The notes under the pieces: model-generated
Seen by the model: only the letters and a program-made list of their open reading frames with translations
Told to the model about the DNA's origin: nothing
Databases searched by the model: none
Shown here: positions 10,894 to 22,593 of the stretch, piece after piece
Numbering within the stretch: position 1 is the stretch's first letter
Layout of the letters: every line of letters begins with the position of its first letter
Assembly: GCA_002778195.1 (NCBI GenBank)
Contig: PCDI01000001.1
Location: 1,872,939 to 1,936,938, forward strand
DNA from: Raffaelea ambrosiae
Lineage: Eukaryota > Ascomycota > Sordariomycetes > Ophiostomatales > Ophiostomataceae
Direction: 5' to 3'
Length of the DNA: 64,000 bases
Program-made: the position numbers and the translations under genes

Positions 10894-13591
10894 ATGGATG
10901 ACGCCAGGCCCAGCAGCGCTGTGCTGGTCGCTTCTCAGCCTGGTCCTTCTCGGCACTCGTCAGCAACCACCGGCGACTTTGTGCTTGCGCCTCAGCATGC
11001 CCCATCCGATTCTTCCGCCGTATCTTCCCCCCGTCGTTTAAATCTCTACGACCCAGTTGGTACAACGGCCACCGCCGCTTCACCGACTCCTTCCAACTCT
11101 GCGACCACCAAATACTCCCACTCGACGACAGCCTCATCCACATCCTTCACAACACGGGATGTAGCGACGTCCAAAAGCCAGACACAGGCCGACACCGAGC
11201 AGAACTGTGACCGGACACGGCCCGAAGAGCAAGACCACCAGCGACGCCTCACCATGTCGTCCGAACTTATGAGCAGGACGGTCACTCCGTTCCTGAAAGA
11301 CCACATCCCGGGGCTCTACTCCCCGCTCGCAAAGAAGGACACAATCGCCTCCATGCAGCGACAAAACCGCGATCCCAACAGCCGGTATTGCTACCGCCAT
11401 CGGCCAGACTCCAAGTGCCGCCGCGCAGCGGACGAAGTCAAGATGGCCAAGATCCAGACTGTATGCACTCCACAAAATGTCCCCTCCAAGCTCCTCTCCA
11501 CACCACCTTTGTGTCACCTACTCGGTCGATTTCCTGTCCTTATCTGCGATGCCCTTGACCACCATGCCTGCTAGTCTACCGTTCGTGCATCGACTAACAT
11601 ACTCGCCCGTCTAAATAGGAACTGGAGAACCTCAAACCCGACGACCAGCAAGCCATCACCCATGTTTGGTCGCTCTTCTCGGCGGCCCCGGCCAAGCACC
11701 GCGACCTCATGCTGCAGGGCATCATGACACAATGCTGCTTCCCGCAGCTGTCCAAGGTGTCTCGTGAAGTGGCCGACCAGCTGAAGATCGACTTTATCAC
11801 TGCGCTTCCCCCTGAAGATAAGCTACAGCCTCTCTCGCCAGAGTTTTCAGAGTTTCAGGTTGTCTTTTGCTCGAAGCTAACATCCTCTTTACTGGCCTAC
11901 AAGATTCTCTGCTACCTCGACCCCATGTCCCTATGCCGCGCTGCTCTGGTGAGCAAGCAGTGGCGCGAGCTGGCCGACGACGACCAGGTCTGGTACCGCA
12001 TGTGCGAGCAACACAGTATGTCCTCCTCCTCCACTGATTGTTTACCCGTGTCTCGGCTAGTCTACGTCTCGGACATACTCTGACCATGTTCACAGTTGAC
12101 CGCAAGTGCACGAAATGCGGCTTTGGCCTGCCGCTTCTGGAACGAAAACGCCTCCGCGATTGGACTCGGATGCAGCAGCTTTCCAAGGACCGCAAAGAAA
12201 AAGCCACCAAGCCGCGTGTACCGATCCAAGCGCCCACCCTACCAGCGCCGAATTCCCTGCGAGCACCGAGCCCGATGAAGCGCGAGGCGAGTGAGCCGCA
12301 CGACGATCACGTACACCCCAAGCGTCATTGCAGAAGCACAGAGCAGCAAGAGGACCGCAGGCCGCGGGCATGGAAGGACGTCTACCGCGACCGCTTCCGT
12401 GTTGGCTACAACTGGCGCAATGGCTACTGCGACGTCAAGGTGTTCCGCGGTCACGACAATGGTGTGACATGCTTACAAATAGACGATGTGATGATGGCCA
12501 CGGGTTCCTATGATGCCACCATCCGGATCTGGAACCTGGAGACGGGCAAGCAGACCCGCGTCCTCCATGGCCATCGGCAAGGTATTCGGTCGCTCCAGTT
12601 TGACGACACGATCCTTGTCAGCGGCTCTCTTGGTAAGTGACCAACTGAAATCTTCAGCCTTCCTCAAGTCTCCCTCAAGCCTCTCTTTACAGGGAATTGC
12701 AACTAACAATGCATAGATGGAACCATCAAGATCTGGAACTGGCACACTGGCGAGCTTCTCAACACACTTGTGTGCCACCAGGGCGGCGTTATCAGCGTCC
12801 ACTTGGACGGCGAGTGGCTGGCGTCGGGCTCGACAGACAAGACAATCAAGGTGTTCAACCTGAAGACAAAGGAAAGCTTCAGCCTGAAGGGCCACAGCGA
12901 CTGGGTCAACCAGGTGCGCATCGATGGCACCGCATCGCGTACGCTGTTCTCGGCGTCCGATGACTGCAAGGTGAAGCTGTGGGACCTGGACTCGAAGCAG
13001 TGCATTCGCACCTTTGAAGGCCATGTCGGTCATGTGCAGCAGGTCCTGACCCTGCCAGCCGACTTTGAGCCGGATGAGGACCCAGCAAGCGAGCAGAACA
13101 AGGACGCGACGGATGCTGCGTCGGTCGCGAGTGGCCGTGGCAATTCGCCCAGTCACAACCAGCAGCTGGCCAACACACTGGCTGCGCGGTCGGACGACTA
13201 CGTTCGTGCGACTTATGGGCCAGGCTTCGTTGACGACCCGGAGCGGTCTCTGCCGTGCCGGTATATTCTCAGCTCGGCGCTGGACAGCACGATCAAGTGC
13301 TGGGACACGGCGACGGGCCAGTGCGTGCGGACGTTCTTTGGACATCTTGAGGGTGTGTGGGCCTTGGTGGGCGACACGCTGCGCGTGGTGTCGGGCGCGA
13401 ACGACACGATGGTCAAGGTGTGGGAGCCGCGCTCGGGCAAGTGTGAGCGGACATGGACGGGTCACCGCGGTCCGGTGACCTGTGTCGGCCTCAGTGACTC
13501 TCGCATGGCCAGCGGCAGCGAAGATGGCGAAGTGCGCCTGTACTCGTTCCACGACCGTGCCGGTCTCGAAGTGCGCGGCACACCGAGTTGA
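10894..13591 (+). CDS. sconB: Sulfur controller F-box/WD40 protein (Met30/SconB/SCON2 type)
   Basis: Substrate-recognition subunit of an SCF ubiquitin ligase that represses sulfur-assimilation genes when sulfur is plentiful. Proposed exons: 10894-11460, 11619-11817, 11893-12015, 12096-12632, 12717-13591, giving 766 residues. Diagnostic segments are the N-terminal YCYRHRPDSKCRR, the pre-F-box HVWSLFSAAPAKHRDLMLQG, the F-box LPPE...KILCYLD...VSKQWRELADDD (about residues 252-300), CEQHIDRKCTKCGFGLPLLE, and seven WD40 repeats from about residue 415 to the end, with blades such as GSYDATIRIWN and GSEDGEVRLYS. Three introns are ordinary GT-AG; the one at 11818-11892 appears to start ATAAGC and end TTTAC (see finding). 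Without removing it the F-box would carry a 25-residue insertion. An acidic linker splits the later repeats, which is common in the family. Confidence 0.93.
11818..11892 (+). other. Probable AT-AC intron in the F-box of the sconB-type gene
   Basis: The 75-nt segment begins ATAAGC and ends CTCTTTAC, with a fungal branch-like CTAAC at 11877-11881. Removing it joins GAA-G to TG-GCC, so the F-box reads LPPE-V-A-Y-K-ILCYLD, as expected for SconB/SCON2. The segment holds no GT that could serve as a donor at the family-predicted boundary and no AG at the matching acceptor. Confidence 0.6.
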
Positions 13592-16500
13592 TATGGGGAA
13601 GCGAGAAGTGAGCAACGAACAGGAGATGGTTCACCCGCCAGCCACTGTGGACAATTCTCTGGGCTCTCTTGCTCTATTTCTGTGATTTCTACTATTCGTT
13701 TAACTGTGTCATACTTTTTCTGTTTGTTATATCTTGCCATGACTGATATTCTGGCATTTACTGGATGGCTTTCTACGTTGGGCAAAGGGATAAGGGGGAA
13801 CAACCGTGTATGGATTTCACGATGGACACTTGGAGCGTGGCGTCATATTCGCTCTGTTATAGCTTGTCGTTTGGGATTTCGTCTTTTTTTTTCGTCCTTT
13901 TTTTCTTTTTTTCGTCCTCCTATTTGCTTTGATTTTTGCTTCCGGTATATTCTTTATTCTTAATTGTGGGAAAGGAGGGTAAAACAAGAGTCTTGAAGGT
14001 GCGGGATTGCCTTTGTTCGGTCTTGCTTGCTTGCTTTTTGATTTTGTTGATATTCTTTCCTTCTTTTCGGCTTCAGTGCGGGAAGGTTTCACGGCAGTAA
14101 AGAAAAGCAGCACGCGCACCCGTCCTCGTGGACCTTTTGTTTTTTGTATCGAGGGGGACTAGACTTGGGAAGACAAAAAAAGAAGGTTGGGAGTGAATGG
14201 AAAATGTTTCAGTTATCAGTTGTCAGCTTTGGAAACAGAGGGTACCGTGTATTGGTAGAGACAGATCCAGATGCAGTGTATCAGATATCAAGGGCAAGAC
14301 ATCGTCAACAGCACACCCCGTCTTCACCGAGTAGTGCATCTACGTGCCAGCCATAGAAACAGAGTTCCACGGGTTTCCTGGGGACATGCCATTGCCAAAA
14401 GGAAAGAGCCGAGGAACGGGCTCCAAAATAGAGCGAGTCACCTTTATTATCATTTTTGTTTTTACTTTTTTTTTTTAAATTTAATTTAAGTTACTTTGCT
14501 TTTTATTCACTTTTTATCCTTTTTTGGATCGTCCCGCGGCTCGTGGTTTCATGCCTGATAATCTCTGACAGGACGAGAATGGTCGGAGGGAAAAGAGCAC
14601 GAGGTCCGGAGCGTATCTTAACAAACATGGAAATCTTGCGAGCAGCACCTAATCTTTTGTTCTGGGGAAAAGGGACGGACCCCAGAATGAGAGGCCCTAC
14701 CTACGAGATAAACGTAGTTAGTGCAAACTGGTCGACAGTCCAGCCTCGGCTTATTCTGGGCCAATCACAGGCTGCAATTGCTATGCGCACACCCTGGGAC
14801 GCGAAAACACCCGTTCTTGGGAGCCAGGCAGCACAGTGCCATCTGAACGCATCTGGATCTTGTCCCTTTCGTCCAGAACAAAAAAGGGCAAGAGCGAAAT
14901 CAACCACTCACCGTCCTCGATTTCGCTCTCCAGCTTTTTCGTTGGCTCGATTTCCCCACTGGCCACTTGGAGCTACCAAGCCTATGTATGTACACGCACA
15001 CTCTCCAACTTACTACTTTGTATGTCTTTGCGGAGGAAGGCGTGGCAAAACAGTGGAGCCCACTTTCTGTGCTCCTACCACAAGGTGCAATGGTTAATAG
15101 CCGAAGCGGCAACCGAGCTTGTGATTTTGTTCCCTCTCTCTCTCTCTCTCTCTGCGTCTCTCGTCGTTCCCCTCATCTCAATTGGGGGGGATCGTATGAG
15201 TTTGCTCCGTTCTCCTTGTTGGCACTGGGTACCGATGAGAGCGACGAAAACAACCAGGAACAGGAAAACGTGAAATGTCCTTTGCAGAGAAGAAGACGTC
15301 ACTGTCACAAGCTTTTGCAAACGAGTGTCTTTTTCTTGCTGGTCTGTCCTTGCTGACTACTCCAGACTGTCACAAGCAAAATCGTCCGAGACAACCCAAC
15401 CCATGTCTCGTTTCTATTTCTAGCTGCCACTGCATCTTTAAAGAGATCCCCCCTCCCCCCATCTGCTTAATCCTCGTAAAAACGGCTCGGCTCCGACTGG
15501 GGATCGTCTGCTTCGTCGTAGAAGGCTGGGCAAGATTGATAAAGATGTGAGCATGGCTGTCAGCGCTTTGTTGGTGTTGGTTGGTCTTTGCGTATTTTTC
15601 TATTTATTTTCCCAATTAATTTAAATCCCCATCTGTCCTGCTCCGGCCTGCTACTAATACTCTAGTTGCCTCCCCAATGAGAGAGCTCCGCTGCGCCGAG
15701 GACCCCGGCTCTGGGGACCCGGCAGGAGGGCCCAATGGGAGACCGTTAAATTAAATCCCAGAACTTACACCGTTTGGGGGGGGGTGGATCGTTCTTTGAG
15801 AGCCGACAGAAATGAGCACCAAGGCAAAGCAGCAAAGAACAAGAGCAAAGAATCAGAGCAGCAAAAAGTACGAGTACTCGACAACAAAAAAAAAGAGAAC
15901 AGCTGCGCAAAAACAGGTCACAGAGGCGAACCAACCAACTACCGCCCCCCGGGGCTGCCTCGGGTTGTCAACTCTCTCTCTCTTTCTTGTGTCTGTGTGT
16001 CCTTCCGGAACTATGTAGTTGTAGCTAGTGCAATGCACGATTGGCGTCCCTCTTTCGCTGGCGTTTGTTTGGTCGCCCTCCTTCCGTGCTCCGTATGGAC
16101 GGCTGTTCCTGTTTGGCTCGGCCCCCAGACGCCGTCCCTATTGGCTCATTTCTTTTTTTTTTTGCCTTCCTTTCTTTCTTTTTTTGCTTCCCCTCCCGCG
16201 TCTGTTCTCTCTTTTAATCCGTTCCTGGGGCCAGTTGAGTCCATGTCTTCGTAGCACTTCGCAAAAAGCAACAGAGTGATTCCAGAGACTCTCCGAAACT
16301 GGCCCGTCCACCTGGCGTTCACCAGGGGCACAAGGGGGCAGTTCTCCATCCAATATGTCTTCTTCCATTTTCCTTTCCCGCCAGCCAGCCAGCCGACCTG
16401 CTCCGTGCAGCCGCGGACCGGCCACCGGGGTGGACATGAGTGGGTATTGTAGCAGGGCGCAGGCGAGGAGGAGCTCTGGCGTCTGGCCCAAACAGCTATC

Positions 16501-17528
16501 CGCCCTGTGTTGCTCGTAGTGTGGTGGTGGTGTGTGTGGTCAGCCAGCCAGGGGGAAGAGAGAAGGGGAGGGGGGGGGGGGTGTACGAAATTCGCCTCCT
16601 CCAGACCACAACCCCCGTTCACCCAGGCGGCGGCGAAAAGCGGAGGAGATCGGTACTCAGTCTACCGAGCATTCTTGATCCCGTGTGTCTGATGTCTCTG
16701 GTCTCTCTCGTGTGCTTTTGCGTGCCTGCGGAGAGAGCTTAGCTTGGCAGGACCTCCTTGGAGAGAAGAGAGAAGAAAGAGCAGGCAACTCAATCCCTTG
16801 AATAAAAGGCCTTAGTTTTGCCCACCTCTTTCCTTCTTCTTGCGATCTGTGCTATTTGATTTTGCATTTTTCGATTGCTCCTTGCCTTCCCTTTACCCTC
16901 TTGCTACGTCTCGTGAACCCTTCGCAAAGACCCAAAAAAGAAAACGGGGCCCCTAAGTTTCCCCATAGTCTCGAATAAAAAAGAAAACCAAATATCCTCG
17001 GTTCCTACCCCCCCCCCACTCTTAGACAAGAGCAGGAAGAAAAAACCCAAAAAAAAAGGTGCCAAACTGTCCAGGAGCAAAGCACGCTTGCACACACGCA
17101 CGCGCATGCAGCAGAAAACGAAGCTACCACACACCCTCGTGCAGTTATAGTTTTCTCTTCTTCTTTTCTCTCCCTCCCTCTTTAGTCTCTTCCTTCTCTC
17201 TCTCTCCCTCTCCCTTCTTGTTCTTCTCCTTATTTTCCCCTCCGCCCCATTCCCAAGCCTTCATGATCTGGCTGTCGTCCAAACCACCTCGGATACGGAA
17301 GGACGAGTTTCGGAAAACCATAGCTACACGGATTCGCTCGCGACGAGAATAACACCCTCCCACCGTCTCTGTCTTGTCTTTTTTGTCTTGTGACTCACGC
17401 GCACACAGAAAATAAAGAAGCAGAAATCCTCTCTTTTTCTCTCTTCGTCGTCTTGACAAATCTCCTCTCCCTTTTCTTCTCTTTTTGCTTCTCCCCACAC
17501 ATCCTCACACATCTCTTTTTTTTTCAAA
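13592..17528. other. Long pyrimidine-rich intergenic region
   Basis: 3.9 kb without a supportable gene. It has long T/CT tracts (13885-13915, 14465-14480, 15133-15153, 16150-16190, 17155-17245, 17430-17525), a G-run near 16570 and a C-run near 17008. The last CT-rich block abuts the ATG at 17529 and is typical of fungal promoter/leader sequence. Short open frames are low complexity. Confidence 0.55.
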
Positions 17529-18839
17529 ATGTCAAAAAACGGCAATGGCAAGAAGCAGCCCACCTCGGCCGCGGTTAACCTGGTCGGTACGTCTTACAAT
17601 TGGGATTCCTTTTTTTTTTTTTTCAAGGCGTCATGCCGAGGGACCTTTCTCCAATTCCTCCCCCCCCCTCCTCCCCTCCCCCGCGTGGCGCGTGTGTGCG
17701 CGCGTGTTGCGAGCCAGCACGCACAAGGGCACGCAACACAGCAGGCGCAAACCGCACAGCTTTGCGCAAACTTGTTCTCATGGGCCAATGGACTGACTGT
17801 GATCTCTCTAGCTGGTGGTGGTGCTGGCATGATGGAGGCGCTCGTGTGCCATCCTCTGGGTACGTCTCTTTTTTTTTTTCTTTTTGTCTCCGGAAGCTTT
17901 CCGCATGTGACACTGCGGCCCCCCCCCCCCTCCGTCCCATGAGGCTCTTCCCCCATTTAACACGCTTCTTGCACAGACACCATCAAGGTCCGCATGCAGC
18001 TCTCGCGCCGCGGCAAGGACGCCCCCCGCCGCGGCTTCATCAAAACCGGTGTCAGCATCGTACAAAAGGAGACGCCGCTGGGTCTGTACAAGGGCCTGGG
18101 CGCCGTGCTCACGGGCATCGTGCCCAAGATGGCCATCCGCTTCTCGTCCTTTGAGTGGTACAAGCAGCTGCTTGTCGGCAGCAGCGACAAGCCCATTGAC
18201 GGCGGCAAGATCTTCATTGCCGGCCTGGCCGCCGGCGTGACCGAGGCCGTCGCCGTCGTCACGCCCATGGAGGTCGTCAAGATCCGCCTGCAGGCGCAGC
18301 ACCACAGCATGGCCGACCCGCTGGACGTGCCCAAGTACCGCAACGCCGCCCACGCGCTGTACACCGTCGTCAAGGAGGAGGGCTTCAGCGCCCTGTACCG
18401 CGGCGTCTCCCTGACCGCCCTGCGCCAGGGCAGCAACCAGGCCGTCAACTTCACCGCCTACAGCTACTTCAAGGACGGCCTCTACAAGTGGCAGTCCGAC
18501 CTGGACCCGTCCAAGCCGCTGCCGGGCTACCAGACGACCATCATCGGCCTCGTCTCCGGCGCCATGGGCCCCCTGTCCAACGCGCCCATCGACACCATCA
18601 AGACCCGCCTGCAGAAGACCGTCGCCGTCGAGGGCGTCAGCGCCTGGCAGCGCGTCTCCGCCATTGCCGCCGACATGTTCAAGCAGGAGGGCTTCCACGC
18701 CTTCTACAAGGGCATCACGCCCCGCATCATGCGTGTCGCCCCCGGCCAGGCCGTCACCTTCACCGTCTACGAGTTCCTCAAGAGCAAGCTCGAGAAGAGC
18801 GGCCCCCTGTCGCTCAAGGCCGACCACTACGAGGAGTAG
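17529..18839 (+). CDS. SFC1: Mitochondrial succinate-fumarate carrier (SFC1/ACR1 type)
   Basis: Inner-membrane solute carrier that exchanges cytosolic succinate for mitochondrial fumarate, needed for growth on acetate, ethanol or fatty acids. Three exons: 17529-17586, 17812-17859, 17977-18839, giving 322 residues; both introns are GT-AG and fall in the first repeat. The three carrier signatures are visible: CHPLDTIKVRMQ, VTPMEVVKIRLQ and NAPIDTIKTRLQK. The segment GLYKGLGAVLTGIVPKMAIRFSS and the QHHSMADP-type loop are typical of the SFC1 subgroup rather than the citrate or oxaloacetate carriers. Length agrees with the family. Codon use is strongly C/G-ending, suggesting high expression. The upstream region is very CT-rich. 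The Aspergillus counterpart is AcuL. Confidence 0.92.
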
Positions 18840-19487
18840 AACGGGGGCGGGGCGGATGTCCTTGTGTGTCTTCGAGTCGGAACAACCTGGCATGTTCCCC
18901 AGCCGACCCGTTACTAATACCGACCCACTACGTCGGTACGGCCGTCTTGGTGTAACAACCAGCGGCAACATCGGATGAATGGAATAAATAAAATAAACCC
19001 CCCCAAAAGTGCATTCACACACACAAACACAACCAACTACGACCAACGAAACACGCACACAAAAAAAAGGAACCATACAAAAAAGCAGACAGAAACGAAC
19101 AAACAACCCGGCATTTTCGAGAGGGGGGGAGAGAGAGGGCTTACCACGTGTTTTTTTTTTTGGGTGGTTTTTGGGTGGTTCCGGGTAGCTTGCCTTCTTT
19201 TTGCCCTCTTTTTCTTTTCCTGTGTGTCATGCATATAGAACTCAAGATCTGTTTTCTTTACCCGCGATAGCATCATGTTTTATATTTATATTTTTTTTAT
19301 TTGGTGGCCCTGTCTTGTTACTTTTTTTATCATTACGTTTTGCAAGTAAGAAAAAGCGTCCCGTCATTTGTCGGTAGATAAAAGAAAGAAGGTCGTCTTC
19401 AATGGAGATCGGGTTGCCAGAAGAATATTTTGTCTTCTTATTGCCTTTGTGTATTTTAAGTCTGCATCGCCCGCGCTTGGCCGCCTA
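18840..19487. other. Intergenic between convergent genes
   Basis: 3' flanks of the carrier and twinfilin genes: A/C-rich stretch at 18995-19110, then T-rich tracts to 19330. No gene seen. Confidence 0.6.
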
Positions 19488-20673
19488 CTACCTTCCACCC
19501 CGTTGTGGCCCTCTCGGCCTCTTAAACGCCGCATTCTGCTTTACCTCTGTGGGCGGGTACAGCGCTGCGTGCACCAGCTGCTCGGTGATCTCGCCCACGT
19601 CCTCCACCTCGACTGTCGTGGCAATGGTCAGCCCGGCTTCGTTGGAGGCCGCGCTCTTCACCCGATTCTGCGACAGCGCGTACAACATCCGCTCCATGGT
19701 CTTGACCGTACCGGCTGGGTGGGTGTAGAAGAGGAGCACGGGGCTCTGGTCGCTGCCATTGTGTGTGTGGTTGTAGCGGAAGACTGTGAACCGCGGCTCG
19801 GTCTTGGGGATGATGCTGGTCAGCTCGGAGATGGAAGTCGGCGACTCGCTGTTCGGCACGAGCACGATAGTTTCGGTGCTTGAATCGACTTTCTGGAAAA
19901 GGAGAAGCGGGTTAGCGACAGGTTATGTTCGCGGGAGGGGGGGGGGGGTTGAAAGGAGCAGGGGGGCCCTACCAGCATAACCAGAGTCTGTCCCTCGTTG
20001 AGACCCCGCAATGCCACAATCACAGCGTCGTCCACTTTTACGTTCAGGCCCATGCCCAGGCTCATTTGCGTCGGCTTGGCTCTCGTGCCGAAGCGGGCCT
20101 CCTGCTCAGCCCGCTTCACGGCGCCCAGCGTCTTCTCCTCTTCCGTCAGCGGCGCCTGCAGCGTGTTGTGCGCATCCTCCGCACGGAACCCCTCGCCGCT
20201 GAGCTCGCTCGGCCTGGTGGCGTGCACCTTGGTCTTGAAGTGCTCGCTGCCAAGCTTGTTCACGAGGGTGTGGTGGGTCGTGCTGAAGAGCATCTTCCGC
20301 CGCGGGACGGCGATGTCGGGGACGTAGGCAACAGAGATGAAGTACGGCGCGGTGTCGTACCGCCGCACAAGGGCATAGACGGGCTCCTTGTCCTGCAGCT
20401 CGGGCACCAGGAGCTTGTCGCAGTTCTCCTCAAAGCTGGCCGAGGACGAGGTTGGGGTGAGGAAGCGGACCGGAACGAGAGATTCGCCCTCGATGGTCGC
20501 GAGGAGGGCAAAGTGCTGGTCGGAGTCGCGGAGCTGGCGGAAGTGATCATGGAGCTCCTCAGAGGCTGTACGAGGCGGACGAGAGGTTAATCAGGATTCA
20601 TCGCAAAAGGGAAGTCGAGGGGAGAAACAGAAGAAAACTTGCGCTGGATTCCAGAAGACAAAGTGGAAGCCAT
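19488..20673 (-). CDS. twf1: Twinfilin (two ADF-homology domains)
   Basis: Actin-monomer-sequestering and capping-linked protein of the ADF/cofilin superfamily. Exons: 20643-20673, 19974-20565 plus base 19973 (that is 19973-20565), and 19488-19892, giving 342 residues, the usual twinfilin size. The start reads MASTLSSGIQ then PSEELHDHFRQL, matching the twinfilin opening SGI...SxELxxxF. Later motifs are ENCDKLLVPELQDKEPVYAL, VPDIAVPRRKMLFSTTHHTL (the actin-binding helix region of an ADF-H domain) and the second domain with RFTVFRYNH and SPVLLFYTHPAGT. The C-terminus is basic (FKRPRGPQRGGR). The first intron (20566-20642) has a GC donor, GCAAGT; no phase-correct GT donor is available for the conserved join. 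The second intron, 19893-19972, is GT-AG. Confidence 0.88.
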
Positions 20674-21373
20674 CTTGGTGGCGCGGCTTGACCCTTTGCT
20701 ACTGGGTCGATAGAAGAATACCGAAAAATTAGGAAGAGTGTTGAAAACACAACCGGACCAGCCGCAAATTGTGTCTGTCGTCGTCGAAGGGGGAGGGAAA
20801 GCTGGAGAGGTCAATATGAGACGCAGAGACGCGGGCTGACAAGCAGATGAGAACCCCCTACAAGAGAACCCCGCCATACAAAGAAAAGTGGAGGCGGCCA
20901 ACTGCTGACTGGGCTTGGGGGCAGGCGCGAGGACGTTCCTGCCCCCAAAAGATGCGACCGGATTTGAGAAATGAAAGGAAAATCCAAATTATCTATCTTT
21001 GTTTCGCCATACGCCGTTACTTTTGTCTTTAAAATGCTTCACATGCAGAGAGCATATAACTAAGAAATTGCCCCCCCATACCCAGAAAGAAGACGAACAA
21101 AGAAGAAGAAAAGGCAGTCAAATGTGACCACCCACGCCACGCCGTACAATACGACATTCCCGCCAGGCTTCTGTTTGCACGCAGCACTTGGCGTCGAGGA
21201 CCCGACCTGCCGCTACTCCCTCCCCAGACCCCATCCATGACCTCCATTTCCGGGTATATGCCCCATGCTGAGGGGGGCGGTGTCGTGGTTATCCTGTCGA
21301 GCGACAATGGTCGAAGTCGTAAATGGGGTGTAGGAAACAAAGACTAGGAAGTGATATACCTGCCGTTGTTCCT
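20674..21373. other. Intergenic between twinfilin start and NSA2 stop
   Basis: Promoter side of twinfilin and 3' flank of NSA2. Open frames antisense or downstream of the last NSA2 exon (for example 21029-21340 -) continue past the real stop and are not supported. Nothing else recognised. Confidence 0.55.
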
Positions 21374-22593
21374 TCAAACCAAAAGAACCCTGTTTGTTGG
21401 TTAGTACCAAGATACACAGACAAGAAACTAGCAGAAACGGGAACAAGCCAAACAAAAAAGAAAAAAAACGTACGCATTCACACATCCGTCGTTTTCGGGG
21501 TTGTTTGTAATCTGTGCCCACCGACCCCAAACCACCTTGCCGGTTGTTGTCGTCATACCCAGATCGCTCACGTTGACCTCGATGATCGTACCCTTTGTTA
21601 GGACGCCGAGCCGGGTGTACATGGGGTCTTGCGGGTTCTTCTTGACGCTCAGAATGGGAAGCTGGACGGTCACGGCGAGGCCGGGGTGGGTGACGTTGGC
21701 ACGCTTTTGCCGAAGAGCCATGGGACTGCATATGGTTAGAACAGGGGGTTACAAAAACCACCGCGACACAAACCCGGGAAGAACTTACCGAATAAACCGC
21801 TCCAGCTTGACAGGACCGCGCGTGAAATCGGGACCAACAAACGTCGGCTTGGTGATCATCCTGCCTTTTCGTTAGTATGACATGTCCCCCCTCGCAACCT
21901 TTGCCTTCCCTGTCGGCCGTATTGTCTTTTTTCCAAGAGGAGCACATACCGCTTCCACGACTTCTTGTGCGTCTTCTTGCCCGTCTTCACCACCGAGAAG
22001 ATTTCCTCCTCGGAAATGCCCCGCACCTTGGGCAGCGGCACCGCAAAGCGCGCCGCCTGCTCGTTGCGCTTCTGCTTGATCGCCGTGCTGAGGGCCTTGG
22101 CGTTGCGCTCGTTGGCGCGGTCGAGCAGGTAGTGCGGCACGGCCTCGCGGTTGTCGTCGTCGGCGGGTGCGTCGCTGGACTTGACGTTGCGCTGCTCGTG
22201 CGCCCGGATGGCCTTCTTCATCTGGATCTTCTCCTTGCGCCGGCTCTCCTGCTGGCGCTTGGCCCGCAGGCCGCGGAGGTTCTGCGCATCGCGCGACGCC
22301 CGGTGGCCCTCGCGAGCCTGCTTCTTACGAAGACGTTCCTCATGGTCGAGTCTGTGTGTGGGAAGAAGAAGAAGAAGTCAGTTTTCCAATTCTGTCCTTC
22401 CAGCCGATATTCTCTCGTAACTCTGCACACAATCTCTCTTTTTTTTTTTCGTTTATTTTTTGGCCGCCTGGAAACTTACCTCCGACCGAAACGCTTCACG
22501 TGTCTCTCAATGTAATCGTTCTAAGACTGTTAGAAACTGTACGGTAACTCAACGCACGGAAAACAATCGGAGACGAAAACTCACCTGCGGCAT
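21374..22593 (-). CDS. NSA2: Ribosome biogenesis protein NSA2
   Basis: Nucleolar factor of the pre-60S particle, required for 27S rRNA processing. Six exons: 22585-22593, 22480-22520, 21950-22351, 21789-21860, 21474-21725, 21374-21389, giving 263 residues, the family's length. All introns are GT-AG. The first exon encodes only Met-Pro-Gln; the second starts NDYIERHVKRFGRR; then RLDHEER, VPLPKVRGISEEEIF, VKTGKKTHKKSWKR, MITKPTFVGPDFTR, PMALRQKRANVTHP, YTRLGVLTKGTIIEVNVSDLG and DGCVNA. The last exon is 16 nt and gives the conserved ending VLLV-stop. These tiny terminal exons explain why simple frame finding misses both ends. The protein is rich in Lys/Arg in its N-terminal half, as expected for an rRNA-binding assembly factor. 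Confidence 0.95.

Noticed and set aside
11818..11892. Treating the 75 nt as ordinary coding sequence of the sconB-type gene
   Set aside because: It would insert 25 non-conserved residues in the F-box core. Kept as a less likely alternative because the frame remains open.
17808..19106. 432-residue minus-strand frame over the SFC1 carrier
   Set aside because: Antisense shadow of a highly biased gene; it crosses the carrier's intron and 3' flank without homology.
21213..21373. Extension of NSA2 beyond VLLV into downstream open frames
   Set aside because: The 16-nt last exon restores the conserved C-terminus and stop; other acceptors give non-conserved tails.
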